Of a stretch of DNA of 64,000 bases, positions 25,901 through 39,135 are shown piece after piece. Source of the DNA: Odontesthes bonariensis (lineage: Eukaryota > Chordata > Actinopteri > Atheriniformes > Atherinopsidae); the NCBI RefSeq assembly GCF_027942865.1, contig NC_134526.1:11998284-12062283 (forward strand). Reading direction: 5' to 3'. The stretch's first letter is position 1. The number at the start of each line of letters is the position of its first letter. Both the position numbers and the translations under genes were made by a program. The notes below the pieces were generated by a model. That model made no database searches, had not been told where the DNA came from, and was given only the letters and a program-made list of their open reading frames with translations.

Positions 25901-28900
25901 ACCAAAGAAAGTTTTTACAATCTATTTCTATCAATTTCTAAAGTAAGAAATCTGTAGCTTTGAACACATTAATTCCTAATGCAACATATAGGTGTACTTG
26001 TCACATGGGTACCACAGATTTTATTGTACAAAAAAGAATCCATTCAAGTTGTTGGCTTAGTTTTATATAAAGTTATAGGGTGCTTAAACAGCAGTAACCT
26101 TATGGTAATCACATTTAACAACAAGTTAAACAGCACATGTAGAAAAATATCAGTGTGTGTGTTCCTTATTAATTGAGTCATATTAGAAAGTTAACAAAAA
26201 AAAAAAAAAAGAAAGTTAACATCCTCATAAATGCCAAGCTATGATTTTTTTTTGTTATAGATAACGTTTCAGAGTTTGTAGAGCCTCCAGTTTTCAGGAG
26301 TGCATTTAGTTTGTTTTGTTTCTAGTACTGAGTTGGTTTTCCTCCTTAGGGAGTGATTTTGAGTTTATTGTTCATAGTTATAGGTCCTCCTCTTAGCAGA
26401 GAGTTTCTGGTTTTTTTTTACCTCTTTTAGGGTTATTTCCTCCTTTATTCAGAGAGGTTTCTTTGTTTATTAGATTATTTATTTCTGTTTGATTTTTCTT
26501 TATTAAGTTTGATAGATTATATAGAAAACATTTTCATAGCTTGTTATTTTATCACTCAGTGTTGGAGTTATTAATAAAGTCTGCTTAACATTCATCCTTC
26601 TGCATCTGAATCCTCTTTAAAGTCCAGGTCTGAAAAAAATGGAGCTTGAACATGTCTGCAAAACCTGATTTTTAGTGTAATGCCATTTCTCATAATTATC
26701 CAGAATGGAAGCAGAGCTTGTAGAGAGACTTTTTACTAGTTATAGCTGTGAAAGCATCAAGCGTGAGGCACTGAGCAGGCCAGGTTAGCAAAAATAAGAA
26801 CTCTTCTGTGTCTGTGTGCATCTCTGTGGGTGTGCGTAGGCGTTGATGCTGATGAATGAAAGAATAAGGGTCCACCATAATGTGTAAGGCCGTGGCCTAC
26901 AGTATTGGCTAAGAAAGAGCACTAGGTTGTCATTAGTAATTACTGACTGTGTTTGGTGATTGTTGAGCACATGACTCATTGCTTCATCAGCCCGCAGGAT
27001 TTTGATTGGTTGATTTTCTTTTTCCCTCACACTCACTTCCTGTTCCCAAGGTTAAGTGAGGAGAGGGCTCGCACATTCAGATATTTTTTAAACAATCAAA
27101 GAATTCATTAGATTCGCATTACAATTCAGTGGCAGGCACCGGTCATCGGCAATGGTTGGCACTGAGTTACTTCATTGTCTTCAAAACACAAGTGAATCAA
27201 GAATATTGTTGCCAGTATACTTAAAAACATGGATTTTAGACATTGCACTAAAAAAAAGTAAAGTGTATTTATAAAGTGAAAAGTATGAATCCAGTAGTTT
27301 ATTTGAAAAAATCTAAAATGTGTCAACAACTCTAAAAGCTTTGTTTGCAAAGGTTTTTTTTGGCTGTTCAGCACTGATTGTCGCCAGGCCAAACCTGTTT
27401 GGAGTGACAGCTTGACGACACTCTCAGTTAGTAAATCAGTAAGAGAGGTCAATGGAGAAGACAGTAATGCTCATGCATACCTTCCATTTTAGTGATAACA
27501 GTGAAATTGTGGTAACATCATCCAAGTATATTACTTTTGTTCACTCAGTGGAATTTTGATGAAGTAACATTCGTAAAAGTCTGTAATTAAGGCGGATGAG
27601 TATTATCTAGATAAAATATATGCATTCACTTTTAATGAAGCTCAAACTCATACCTAATTATGGTTTTATATTTACAGGCAACCTTGGCTCTTTTTCCTCC
27701 ACACTGTCTTCTCCATGGACTCCCAGTCTTGGCTCATAGCTTTAGAATTTTCCAAGGTGTCACTCCAATTGACAATCCCCAGTAAAAACATGAAAACATC
27801 TTTTAGCATCGGACTTGCTGCTGAGATTGATCTAAACAGCGGGCAAAATGTTTGGATTTACAAAGAAGTTTATACACTATCGCTAGGAAATTGTTTTCAT
27901 GTAGTGTCCATTTATTTATCTAAAATCTATATTTAGATGCAAACTTATTCTGTTTGATTAAATGATAAAGAATCGCGATGCGAATAAGTATGAAGACGAT
28001 GAGCTACTTACGGAAACTGTTAAGTGTTAGTCTGGTTTGTATGTTCTCGTATTGTTGGCTGAGTCCGATGTCCTCTGTATGGTCTGAGGCAGGATGGCGG
28101 ATCACGTGTGCAAGAGCTCTGAAAAAATACAAAATGATTTCAGCATGATGTTTCAGTAAATATGTACATATGTACACACACAGACTTTGTTCAGCACAGG
28201 AAATCTTAAAGAAACACTGTGAGCATCCAACACTTGGCGTTTGTATAGTAATCCGTTGTTTTGAGAAGGATTTCACTGTCCAGTTTTGCACTTCTATACG
28301 TTCTAGAAACTCACAAGAATCAAACTGACTCGTACTAAAAACTGAAAGTCGGGATGTCACCAGCCTTTGTTGCTTCAGTTTGAAAGTTTCTATAAATTAA
28401 AAAAAATAATAAATAAAAAACCCACCTTTTCTATATTGCAGATTGCAGATAACTGTGATTTTCTTTAGAGCCCCTCTTCCTCCCAAAAGCCTACATTTTG
28501 CAAACCTCACATTTTAAGTTTTTAAGTCAGGCTAAGTTAAATCATAAATCTGAGCACCATTTTGACACTGCTCTGATGTCATCGCTGTGGTGTCATAACC
28601 GCCCATCAGGTTGCTAAAAAGCTTCGTAAACACCCTCCTTCCACAAACACTTATACTTCTCTGACATTAAAGTGTTTTTTATAAGAGATAAAAGAGATCT
28701 CTTTAGATGACTATATCAGCTCCACCTCAGCATTGTATTCATGGGAATACAACGCCTCAAAAGGATGCTGCTGTCTGTGCCACAAGAAAGAAACACATAT
28801 TAACCAACTGTAATTAGTGTCTGAAATTAACAGCAGGAAACAGAAGGTTAGATTAAACAATTTTACATCGGCAAATTGGCTGGCGACACTCTGAGTCCAG

Positions 28901-31900
28901 CTGTGTAGGACTGATGTTCACAATCCAATTGGAAAATAATAACCTAGTGTACTTACTGTGTCTTGGAGAGTCAATCTTTTCAGAGACTGTGCTCTAACAC
29001 AGCCTGCAGGATACAGTAAAATGTCATACTTCATATTGTTGTAATTGCCTTGTCCCTTGGGATGTAGACTGGTAAGTTGTAGCCATGAGAGCACTTATAT
29101 CTGAAAATATTGAATCCTGCCCGCACTCTGGCTCTCAAGACCAACCGTGAAAACCCTAATGATGAATCGATCATTTGACTTCTGATAGTCAAACAAAATG
29201 CTGTTGAAAATGGATCAGATCAAAGATGACCTAAACTTTATCCACATTAAAGCATCGTAAAACTTTCAAATCTGGCACCTTTAAGTTGAAATCAAATCAA
29301 AAGTTAAATATCACAGGTCCTCAGCATCAGTTGTCAAAGTAAATACAATCAATCAAATGCATGCACATTAAAAAGTATAATCTTCTGAGTTGCATACAAC
29401 TGATTTGAATTCATTCAGCGAGATCAGCTTCTTAAATTTTGGGAAGAGGTAGGAATAAATCCCACGTGAAGACACAAACTTCCCAAGCTTTTTTGAAAAA
29501 AGCAAGCATGTGAATATATGGAAGAAGCAGTACTTGCCATGTAAATTAGAACAGCAATTGAGCCTATGTGTGGACGAGGCAGACCATCCAATAGCATACA
29601 ACAAGCAGTGGTGATAAGAGATTTGGAAGTAGTGATAAACCTCAGAAATCTATAGTAGACAGTACAGAAAGCATGTAAACCTTGTGAAGATGCATGTATG
29701 TTAATAACACCACTGCAGTCCAAGCACAAACATAAAACTGTTAGCTACATAGTTCTTTTTTTGTTTTTGTTTTTTTGGAGGCCTTTTTGAAACTATAATA
29801 TTTCCACCAAATATTTTTCCCATCTTTAAAACTTTTCTTGAGCCTCTGCTTGCTTTTTCTGTCACAGGCTCGGACACAGCCCTTGCAGTCGCATCTCCCT
29901 CCTCTCAACAATCCCAGCAAACCATTCACTGCTGGTGACCATAAAATGCTGGAATATCTGGAGCTGTTCTTAAGTCTTGCATAATTTTTTTCACGGCTTT
30001 CTTAATATTATCTCACTGAGATCAATAACCACACATTGTCTACTGTCATGAGCTGGAGAAAAAGTGCCAGTGTTTGTAAATGGTGTTTCACAAAGATGAA
30101 GTATTACAAACAGGCATGTTTACTACAACCATTTTCGACTGTATTTTTAGATTATCACATAAAAGTGTTTTTCTACAACTTGTTGTCCATCCATCCATCC
30201 CTTTTCTATACCCGCTGAATCCGTCGGTCAGGTTGCGGGGGGGCTGGAGCCTATCCCAGCAGTCACTGGGCGAGAGGCGGGGTACACCCTGGACAGGTCG
30301 CCTGTCCATCACAGGGCCACACAGAGACAAACCAGACAAACAACCACACACACACTCACTCCTAGGGACAATTTTAGAGACACCAATTAACCTAACATTT
30401 AACCTAACAACTTGTTGTACATAATCCAAATAATCCACAATACACAACAGGATTTGATTTGTAGTGTGCACTGTTACAGCTCACCCTGGGCTTGGTTTCA
30501 ATTTCAGCATGCTGAAAATACACACATTCTGAAATGATATTTCTTTCACTTTTGTTCAAATTATCTTTCATTTATTAAGATAATAACTTCAGTTTTAAAA
30601 TGCAAAATTGCACTATTGGGAAGTTTCATTTGTTGAATGAATGCAGTAAACACCAAAAACAAACTTTTAAGGAAAACACTGATGCACGTGTGAGGATTTA
30701 CATGGAGGATATACTGTTCAGCAACACGAGTGTCATTGTATGGTATCTTATAGAAAATTGGTTACATAAAATCAAAATAATTATCGGTGAACCTGTTGTT
30801 TTTTATTTCCTGTGAAAAAAAAATTTAAAAATAGCAAAACAGGTCAACAAACCATATGATGACAAGAGGGAGGGCTGTGTCATATACTTCAGAGTCACAA
30901 GGGGACTTGTGGAATAATAACCCCACAAAAGCAGAGACATTATTCTGCCCTTCCCAATATCTAGCACCGCATCAGAACTGCACCAGAAACATTTAAGCAC
31001 ACACAAATTAACAGTATGAACAATGACACCTCTCTATTGTTGGATTTTGCAAACTGGCCATTTCAGAAATATGTGTTTTCTGTGAACATAAAGTCTAAGT
31101 AAACACTTTAGTCTCTTGGGATAGTTCTAAACAGCCCATCCAATACCCTGAGCGACAGGCAAAGATGATTCTTGTCCAACTTATTGTCCAGATTTCCAGT
31201 TTTCATATTAGAAAATTCCAAATGCAATAAATAAATTCCGAGCATCGTTACATCATACACTGTTCAGATTCACTGTCATCCACCCCCTGATATTGCTGGG
31301 GAGTAGACAGTGACTCTGAATTTATTTTACAGTTAAGCCACAAGGTTGTTTTTACAGTTGTTTTCGAAACAAGTGACGTAAGCTTGTTGTTTAGCTCAGT
31401 TTGATTTTGTTCAACAAAGATACAGTTGTTTTTGACAAATAGCTTAGTGCTGCAACAAAGAAGCCATTATAAGTATGGTAATAAAAGATAAGAATAATAT
31501 CCACTTACCTTGACATATTTTCTCTGTGTGGACGGTGCGTCTTTTCCAAACCAAGCTTTGTGAAAATCCCTATCAGAGCCATTATGGCTACGACCCCGCA
31601 TACGACATAGACAATCAGGTTGGATTTATCCTTAGAGGACTCCAGCGCCACATCCACTTTTGGCGGGGGTCTGCCGGTCATCATCCACGGCGGGGTATCA
31701 TAGTTTTTACAGGTGGTCTGGTCCAGTCGGGAGTTTTTAAACGCGCAGCAGAACCTGAAGCCACAGGTGCCGCAGCAGTACAGGTAGCTGCCTGTCCTGC
31801 AAATGAACGGCGGGTCCCATTGGCCCATTACATCGTAGTAGCCACGGCACTTGTCCTCCGTGTGTGAGATTTCTGTAACTACGCTCTCCTCCTCTGCTGA

Positions 31901-32017
31901 CTCGTTAAACCCGGTTACTATCATGAATTCATCCACGTTTTGAGCCGGCTCGCCCTCCGCGTCGCATACGACAACTTTCACCAGAAAGTAACTGAGTAGC
32001 AGCTCAGTGCCCCTCAT
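13917..32017 (-). CDS. shisa9: Shisa family member 9 (CKAMP44), AMPA-receptor auxiliary protein
   Basis: A type I membrane protein that modulates AMPA receptor desensitisation at synapses. Coding exons: 32017-31509, 28118-28012, 17022-16882 and 14299-13917; phases 2, 1 and 1 join perfectly to give 379 residues. Exon 1 encodes a signal peptide (about 1-20), the Shisa cysteine domain (Cys57 to Cys103, with GYYDVMGQWDPPF and CCGTCGFRFCC), a transmembrane helix at about 133-153 and the juxtamembrane stretch IFTKLGLEKTHRPHRENMSR. Exon 3 carries the SPYEQQTPLKDLNKYTTLKAV block. Exon 4 ends PPQPYFVTNSKTEVTV, with the C-terminal EVTV PDZ ligand. The exon 3 block and the C-terminus favour SHISA9 over SHISA6. 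Introns are about 3.4, 11.0 and 2.6 kb, and intron 2 is rich in transposons. I cannot tell whether this is the teleost a or b paralogue. A 5' UTR uORF of 18 codons (32139-32083) precedes the start. Confidence 0.95.
14300..16881 (-). other. shisa9 intron 3
   Basis: About 2.6 kb of AT-rich intron. A short AT-dinucleotide stretch lies near 15416-15432. No coding or repeat signal was recognised otherwise. Confidence 0.6.
22275..22510 (+). pseudogene. Decayed Tc1/mariner transposase C-terminal remnant
   Basis: One frame reads ESVWDYMKRKKPLRQPESTKE and, about 20 residues on, HLEKVSTSIQRRF. This matches the end of Tc1 transposases, where the third catalytic acidic residue lies in a motif of the type SPDLNPIExVWxxxKR followed by YLxxLxxSxPRR. 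The catalytic segment is degraded and a stop codon lies upstream. No terminal inverted repeats were found, so this is a short old fragment. Confidence 0.55.
24127..24887. mobile_element. Non-autonomous hAT element (761 bp) nested in the piggyBac-like element
   Basis: Perfect 16-bp inverted repeats TAGTGATGCTCCGATC, with an 8-bp target duplication GTGTTATT at 24119-24126 and 24888-24895; both are typical of hAT elements. Many GATCGG/CCGATC motifs cluster just inside each end and may be subterminal transposase-binding sites. A fragment of a BED-finger transposase start survives inside (24312-24380). It inserted after the surrounding element, since it interrupts it. Confidence 0.88.
24312..24380 (+). 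pseudogene. N-terminal stub of a hAT transposase (BED-finger region)
   Basis: ATG opens MTSPLWNFFKVCQKDVKL, which resembles the S-x-LWNFFK start of BED zinc fingers in hAT transposases. Similarity stops before the zinc-binding cysteines and the frame soon ends. It shows that the 761-bp element is an internal-deletion derivative of an autonomous hAT. Confidence 0.55.
25142..25166. repeat. Short perfect hairpin
   Basis: Arms AAAGGAATGCA and TGCATTCCTTT around a 3-nt AAA loop, 14 bp outside the right TTAA of the transposon. No function is evident. Confidence 0.6.
26185..26220 (+). mobile_element. Poly(A)-only retroposition scar
   Basis: An 11-bp direct repeat AGAAAGTTAAC flanks a run of about 14 A residues with nothing else between. 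This is the footprint expected when LINE machinery inserts only the poly(A) tail: a target-site duplication around a tail. Simple slippage would not duplicate the flanking word. Confidence 0.45.
26265..26625 (+). repeat. Possible decayed LTR-like repeat
   Basis: T-rich sequence with 'ttattaataaagtctgctt' followed by 'ctgcatctgaatcctc', which recalls the 3' end of fish Gypsy-type LTRs (polyadenylation hexamer, then a CTGCAT-GGTCC type end). No matching 5' end or target duplication was found. Confidence 0.25.
28119..31508 (-). other. shisa9 intron 1
   Basis: A 3.4-kb intron holding dispersed repeat copy 2 at 30186-30400. Several 60-127 codon frames here lie in that repeat or are random; nothing else was recognised. 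Confidence 0.6.
30186..30400 (+). repeat. Dispersed fish repeat, copy 2
   Basis: Starts with CCATCCATCC and 'ttttctatacccgctgaat', then 'ggctggagcctatcccagc', 'ggcggggtacaccctggac', 'caccaattaacct'. It is the best-preserved of the three copies in the window and the least diverged from the family pattern I recall. Confidence 0.85.
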
Positions 32018-32480
32018 CGTTGCTCACTTTTTTACGTCCTTCTTGACGCCCTGACAAGGTCTCATAAACCCGGCAGCATCTTTCAGCGGATTGAAATACA
32101 GTCGTGCGTAAATGCCAACAGGCTGATTCCAACCTCCATGCGTAAAAGCCTTGTGCCACCTTGTATTTTTCACTCCTTGGAGAGAAGAAAAAGAAATCAG
32201 TTGTTGTTGAGCGGCAGCTCAAATAACCAGTGGGCTGTCTACTGAGACAAGTAGTGAAGCCGCATCTCTACGCTGTGCACCCAGATATACTGGATAGTGT
32301 CACACACCTCTGAGGCACCCTCACTCCACAGAGCTCGACAGAGAGAGTGGGAGAAAGACAAAACAAAATACCCTGTGAGTGAGTAAATTAGGAGCGCTAA
32401 GGAGAGAGTAAATGAAAGAGAGGGAGAGCAATGAGCAATAGCTCTGTGCAGTGTGATAAAGTCGACTGCAAAGGTACTAT
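32018..32480 (-). promoter_or_regulatory. shisa9: shisa9 5' UTR and proximal promoter region
   Basis: Sequence directly upstream of the shisa9 start codon. It contains a short ATG uORF (32139-32083, 18 codons plus stop) if transcribed. I see no clear TATA box; a purine-rich GAGAGA stretch lies at about 32340-32430. The transcription start is not determined. Confidence 0.4.
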
Positions 32481-35400
32481 CCGTGATTCGAATGTTCCCA
32501 GCGATAAATGATCAAAAACAAGCCTGAGCTTTAGGGTCATTATAAGACTGGTTGAGAGGTCACAAATGTTGCGAAAGAGATTTATTTGAATTTAGCAATT
32601 ATGACTCCATGAGACATCCATTTAGCATGGATGTAAGGTTTGAGGATGCCCAGCCAAACCTCTTCTTTAATGCAGAGGTATCAATTCTCTTGGCTCACAT
32701 TGACATTTCTTCTGAGATTGTTGCCACCCTTTTGACAATTTATGTTACGCCAGCTTTGTTGAAAATTAGCATTTGATCAGGGAGAGAATCATCTATCTGG
32801 CAGTTCAGAGAAATTCATATCATTTATTTTTTATCATTATATCTCCCCAGCAAATTAAGGAACATTTTCATTACCAGAGTCTGTGTCAATTGTTTATTTT
32901 AATGTTCTCTTTTATTGTTGCTTTTTTCACATGAGAATGAGAATTTCTTAAGGTCAAGTCACTTATTAAGAATATTGTCACAAAAGACAGCATTATTTGA
33001 GATTGATGCATATGCATTGTAATTCATCCAGAGACAGGGGTGTCAGGAATATGTTGAGTGAAGTTTAAATGTACTCTCTGCTTGATTATCTACCAGAGGC
33101 ACAAATGATACATACTTCACTGACTGGTGTAACTACCCACAAGCTTTGAATCTGAAATCAAGCTTGAATATCAGTAAGGTAGCAGTTTGATTAACCATTC
33201 AATTATCTACTCAGATGCACTGTAATCATATGCAGAGCACTTGCAGTGTTCATTTCATGAAACAGACCATGTGTCGACCTCAGCTATTAATTACTGATCA
33301 TTTACAAAGAGTAACAGATGATGAAAGGGCTTCGACAAGTATGAATCTACTAAAAAGCTTGTTGGCAAATTATTTTTAGAGAAACCTTCTTATCTAAAAT
33401 TATGATTAGTGAAAGGAGGCCTACCATCTGCCACTTGAGAAATCTCACTCTTTCCTCATTTGATGTTGAATCATCTTTGCAATGAGAGACTACTTTTATT
33501 TACAAACGGCTGTCGGGGGAGTTTTTACTTGTCTCGTCTTTAAAGTTCTCTTAAAATAGTTTGCACAGTCCCCAAGGATGAAACATCTAAGAGACAACAA
33601 CTCAGCTTTGGAAGGATGAGATAAACTTTATGGCGAGTTGTACTTGGAGGTAAGGACATGGATTTTGAATTGTGATGATAAGTTACCGACGCACTGTTGA
33701 ATGTTGCTAGCTTTTTTAATTTGGTTTTGTATTGTGCTGTCAGAAATATATTCTATTTTTTTGTGCTTAATTTAAAATATAAGCCACAAATATCTTATTT
33801 TTCTTTCATTCTCTTGAATCCACAAATACTGGATCTTAAATGTCTACAGAAAATAACTACAGAAGTCTTGATGCTGAATATATTGATGTGTCTATATTTT
33901 TGCATCTGTTGTATTCTAACAATTTTCTGAGCATAAGATACAAAATCTTTTATTCTGACTTGCAAATAAACAAAGAATAGGATTCATAAAAGTAATCAAT
34001 CACACACGGTGCATGGTAAAATGGCCAGTGCCTTAAATGAAAGGGCTGTTTCTGTTAGGGTAATATTTTTTAAGAAGGGAAAAAAGATTGATTCCACAGG
34101 ACTGCTCTACATTAATCAAATATAGCCTCGCGATAACAGCATGATTCCTTCAGGTAAATCTTTGCCAAAAACTTAGTCATTCCATGCGCCACTCGAGGTG
34201 GGAGCAGGTGGGGCGACAGGAGGGTTGTAATTCTACTCTGACAGGGACTGGGTCTAATTAAGTGTTCAGACTGTGGGGAATTGGACTACAAGCTTGTTTT
34301 GTAACAACTGAGTAATGCAGCTGACACATGCATCAGCTCAGGGCTGAGATAAAACATAGGAGATAGTTTGCCAGTACGATAGACACAAGGGGGGGGTTAC
34401 CCTTAAAGAAACCCTGATAGAGACGGAAATGTAAAATATTTTTATCGATTGGCACAAAAATGAATAGATGTTTCTAATTTGGTTAAAGTAAATCATTTTC
34501 TCTGTACTTCTAGCAGGTAAACACAAGCTCTATGTGTTAAAGAGTGTGTAATCATGGCAAAATGAGCATTGCATAAAACATAGTCTACACACTAGGAGAA
34601 TGCATGTGCAGTATTTGTTATGTGTTACCATGTTGACACAGTACCCATGTATATAGACTCAATCATTAAACCTAACAGCTTAGTGCTAGAGGTCAAAATG
34701 AGGATCAAGTTTGAAAACAAGTTGAATGACCGAACTGAGGTGCCTGAAGTAAGGAGAAACAACAGGTCATGGACCTTTTCCTGCATTTATCCCCTTTTTT
34801 AGTTATTAACTTATTTGTACAATGTTTCTGTGCCTGGTATGTAAAACATATGATATTTTCCACAATGGGAAAAGTCCAATAAATCAGTGATTCCCTGACT
34901 GGAATAACATTGAAGCATGTGAATTACTTGTCTCACGTGAGTTTGCCTGTTTTTCAACCCAGATTTTCAATTCTCATTGTTTGGGCTCTATGTTTTTCTC
35001 TTTTCTTGACGCAGTTTCTTTTAACATGAGATCAATACAATTTTCCAATTTTTCATCAGACAAGTAAAGCCACATTTGCTAAACACCTCTCACCTAAGTA
35101 TAATACAAAATGTAGGCGAGATGTTCTCTAAAAGTAAATTATATTTCTAAGGGAAATCTTACTACCTGCTGACCTTCCCATTCTTAGATCGCTGTATTCT
35201 TTGCTGCATTGTGCTTTCTTCGTCATGTGAACAGTTTCATAACAGCAAAATGTTTGCAGCTGCATTGGCATCAGTATTTTTTTGAAGAATGCTGTAGGAC
35301 TGGTACAAACCAGCAGGCGTCATGGCGACAGCTAATTTTCACGTGATCTCAGTATCATGGAGTTTTTGTGCTGGTGGGGTGAAACTCCCCACTTCAAAGA

Positions 35401-38400
35401 GAGACACTCAAACAAATGTACATGACTTTATGATTTGACTTTCTCAATTCTGGTCTCTTTTCATCCCCAGGTTCTTTTGATACTGGATGAACTATCCTTT
35501 GTTGTAAGAGACAAATGTGGAAGCAATGCATTGTGACTCCAAGCCAGAGAAATGAGTGCCTGTCAAGACTTTTTAAACTTGGATCGTATATTTTTTCTTT
35601 TCCACCAAGGCAAAGCCAGTAAACAATTGTTTTTTGAGGACTGTATCTAAAAGCCTGAAGCTTTCACTTCAGTTTTTTTTTAACCAAAACGCCCAGACAG
35701 AGTATGTGCTTGTTTTATTTTTTTCTTTGTCCTAGTTATGAGATGTACTTGAGAAAAGTGGAAAGAACCCAACTAATTTGTATGATATTGAAAGGTCACA
35801 CCATAAACCGCAGTTTACGGTACACAATAAGCTTTCAAGGGTTTGTTTATATCGACGTCAACCTTTTTAAAACAGACCTGCGTTCCGGACTGTGCGACTG
35901 GCTTCACTAATGTGTGATAGCAGTGAAGGATCAAGCGACACACTTTTTGATTGCTATGGAAAGAATAGGACACTGAGACTAAAGTTGGTTGAATATAAAG
36001 TATCTCACATGAAGCTGAACCTTTTAAGTAATCTGTAGACAAAGTAGGCCATTCAGTGGGGACTGTTCGTCTGTGTTCAGTCTCTGCTTCTCAGCGCCTG
36101 ACATTTTTCCCCTAGTCTTTTTATTCATTTTCCACACAATCAAGAGGCAGAGGAGTGCAGAGAAAAGTTGTCATGGTAACAGAAAAAAAAGCCCAAATGA
36201 CCATGAGAGAGGCAGAGCTGATGGCGCACAATACTGTGCAAAATATTTTATGACTTGATGCTAAAGCTTCAGGATATTACACTGAGATTTCCTACAGATG
36301 AAAAGTAAGAGAGACAGCATTACGAGCCTCAAGGTCACAACTCAATTGGAAACTAGCAAAATTATCATTGCACTGACAGGTTGTTAAAAATTTAATTTTT
36401 TTTTAGGCTGTTAAATGACATTTGGCAGAGCAGCATAATCCTGAGCTTGGTTCATTTTCATGGAAGTCGCAGCTGTCTCGGTGGTCAAAGTTTCCAAATA
36501 GCATCTTTCTTTTTGTGCCTCCGGAGTGTCTGGAAACCGGTTTAAAACTGTGCGAAAGAGAAAAATGTTTAATCCATCAGTCTAAGGTATTTACAAGAGG
36601 GACTGACAGCTCACAGTGCCTCAAAGAATATTTCAGATTTATGACTGATACCTATGCATAGTTGAGACAGAAATTGGACATGAAAAACTGAGTTTTTTAG
36701 AAAACGTTTATCAGAGCTAAAAGTAGTTGAGTGAAATCTAATTAATGAACAGAAACTACTTCATCACATACACAGAAATAGATAATTTCCTATTCTGTGG
36801 GCTCTACCTACCTTATTGCAAACATATGGTGAATTATCACAAAGACTTCTTGGACATGTTAACCCACACAGCCCGCCGATCGCTGGTTTTCCTCCCCACT
36901 CAGGACTACAGGAGATGAATTTGGTTGGTCCCCACAGACTGCAAGGGCTTGACAAATTGTCAAAGTTCCAATGCTGCAAAAAGAGTATGTTTATGCCAAA
37001 TATTCACTAAAAGAGGAATAACAAAACATCTCACACACAGAGCAGGAGGGACACTGTGGGAGCAGAGGGAGGGAAGAGCAGACCAAGGGCCTGTTGCATT
37101 CTAAAATAAGCTGATTTCAAACCATTAGATGTGTGTTGCAGCCCTAGAAGTTAATGAGTGACATGCAACTTGGTAGGACACAATCTCAGCTGAGCATAAA
37201 GACATAGCCCCTGTGTGGGCTGGTGGTCGTAAAATGTGCATGCATATGATGAAGTAGCTGGCCCGATGTATGTGAACAGACTGGTGTTTGGCCATCAGCC
37301 AGCATTTATTAACATCATGTGCAAGTTGACTTCTCCATTTCTGGAAATAGAAACCGGAAAGACTTCAGATTCTTTGTAACTTTAAAGCCGAAGATAAAAC
37401 GACGACCAGGGGAAACTTTTAGACACCTTTGTTATTTTTTCTAATAATGTCTGTTTCTTTTCTACTCCCTTCTCTTCTCTTCTAGAAAAAAAGGCAACAA
37501 AAATAACCATGAAACACAATGATAGAGAGCCGTGAGTACATCAATCATAACAGTACATTTTCTTTTTTCTTGTCGTAAATTTGGACTTGTCTCGGCTTCA
37601 TGTTTTTGAGACAGAGAGAAAAGTGGAGATGCTGTGTGTCACTATTTTGGCAGCAGGCCAGAACATATTTGGAAATCTGTTCCTGCAAGTCATGCAAAGC
37701 AAGACAAGTTACATTCAGACTAAGACAATTTAGGGAATCAAGAGGACAGCTCACGGCACTATATATGCCAGTGTGTTGTTGGACATGAACTGTTACTGGT
37801 GACTGTCTCCTTCTCTCCTTCTTGAAGAAAAAGACTCGTCCATGATAATCATCTTTTCAAATCTTTAACCATGAACTTGTTTAAATGAAAGATTAACAAC
37901 TTATAACTCTGAATACCCAATAGTTAAATAAATGTGAAAGTTAAACATACAGTTTTGTGCAGTCAATACATGTGAAAACAGAAAAGTTCTCCAACCTTGA
38001 TCTTAAGTAAGGGCAACATGTACTGTTAGATTTAAGTACAAAAGTTGAAAAAAGAAAGATAGACAAATAGAAACAGCTGAAGCTGATTTTTTGTGGAAAT
38101 TATAGCTTGATCTCATCTAAATTTCTTTTAAAATATAACTGCATACAAATAGGAAGGTACTGAATTGAGGTTCTTGACAATGGATGGATCACCAAACTGT
38201 TGGGGCAGACTTTTAGAAGACACTAAAAAAAAAGTTTTTGTCCTCCTAGTTAAAATTCAAGCCAGGCAGGCGTGAGTGTCTATAGATATGGTTTATTCAA
38301 GATGCCATCACAGGCTCCAATCATTTCCTACAGTCAACTGTGGAGAAACCGGATGGCTGTTTCACTCCAAGTTGGCCACCTTTGAGTCTCTAGTGAGATG

Positions 38401-39135
38401 CCAGGCTCATTACAGCAGGATTGAGCATTCACCTCTCCTCTAACGATGCGAGCTTCGCAGGGATAATGAGACTCCTGACCTCCAGGATCAAATACTTGTC
38501 TGACCATTTCAGTCAGTTTGCATCTAGCAGAGGCATTTTTCCTCCTGAATTCCATCATCTTGTTTTGTTCTAATATTAACTTGCAAATTATCTTTCAAAC
38601 TTATGTTATAAGTGTCAGATTTCAAGGGCTTAATCATACAAAAATGCCTAGTTTGTCTTATAGCAGTGATTTGATATTTTGGAAGACAGAGTCAGATGAC
38701 AAACTTGATACCACTTATTCATATATATCTAATTAAATACTCTACAGCCAGCAGATGGTTAGCTTAGCATGGCATAAAAACAGAATTTAAACTTTTTCTT
38801 GACTCGGGCTAAGCAAGACAAGCGAGTTTATTTAGATAGCAAATTTCATACACAAAACGGTATTTTAAAGTACTTTGCATCAAGTTTAGTAAGAGAGTAT
38901 TATAAAATCCTCATGAAAGCATCAGTTAAATGCAATGTAAAAATAATTGCATTTTGATTGTAGAATGAAGAAATAATCATATTTTCAAAATGTCAAACTG
39001 TGGTAAAAAGTTTTTAATCTTGTTTACATATTCGTGGTTGTCTCTTTACATGCTAGAAGACATAATAAGAAACAAGCAGTCAACATCTTGGCTGAACATT
39101 TCAATCTTGGAACTGCACTGGTCAAACTGCTAGGG
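32481..39135. other. Gene-poor interval upstream of shisa9
   Basis: No coding gene recognised. A stretch near 34180-34290 (with TAATTAAGTG and higher GC) looks less random than its surroundings and may be a conserved non-coding element. The other reading frames are short and unrelated to known families. Confidence 0.5.

Larger units (their letters stand above)
17023..28011 (-). other. shisa9 intron 2
   Basis: An 11-kb intron. It holds a Tc1 remnant near 22.3 kb, the nested transposons at 23475-25124, a short hairpin at 25142-25166 and a poly(A) scar at 26185-26220. Possible conserved non-coding blocks lie at 17380-17560 and 18420-18680. The 165-codon plus-strand frame at 19109-19606 has no recognisable protein features and is not called. 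Confidence 0.6.

Noticed and set aside
30080..30471. Overlapping 114- and 127-codon ORFs on both strands
   Set aside because: Both run through dispersed repeat copy 2.
32004..32222. 72-codon frame overlapping the shisa9 start, at first a candidate inhibitory uORF
   Set aside because: It opens with TTG and contains no ATG. Only the 18-codon ATG frame at 32139-32083 is a real uORF candidate.
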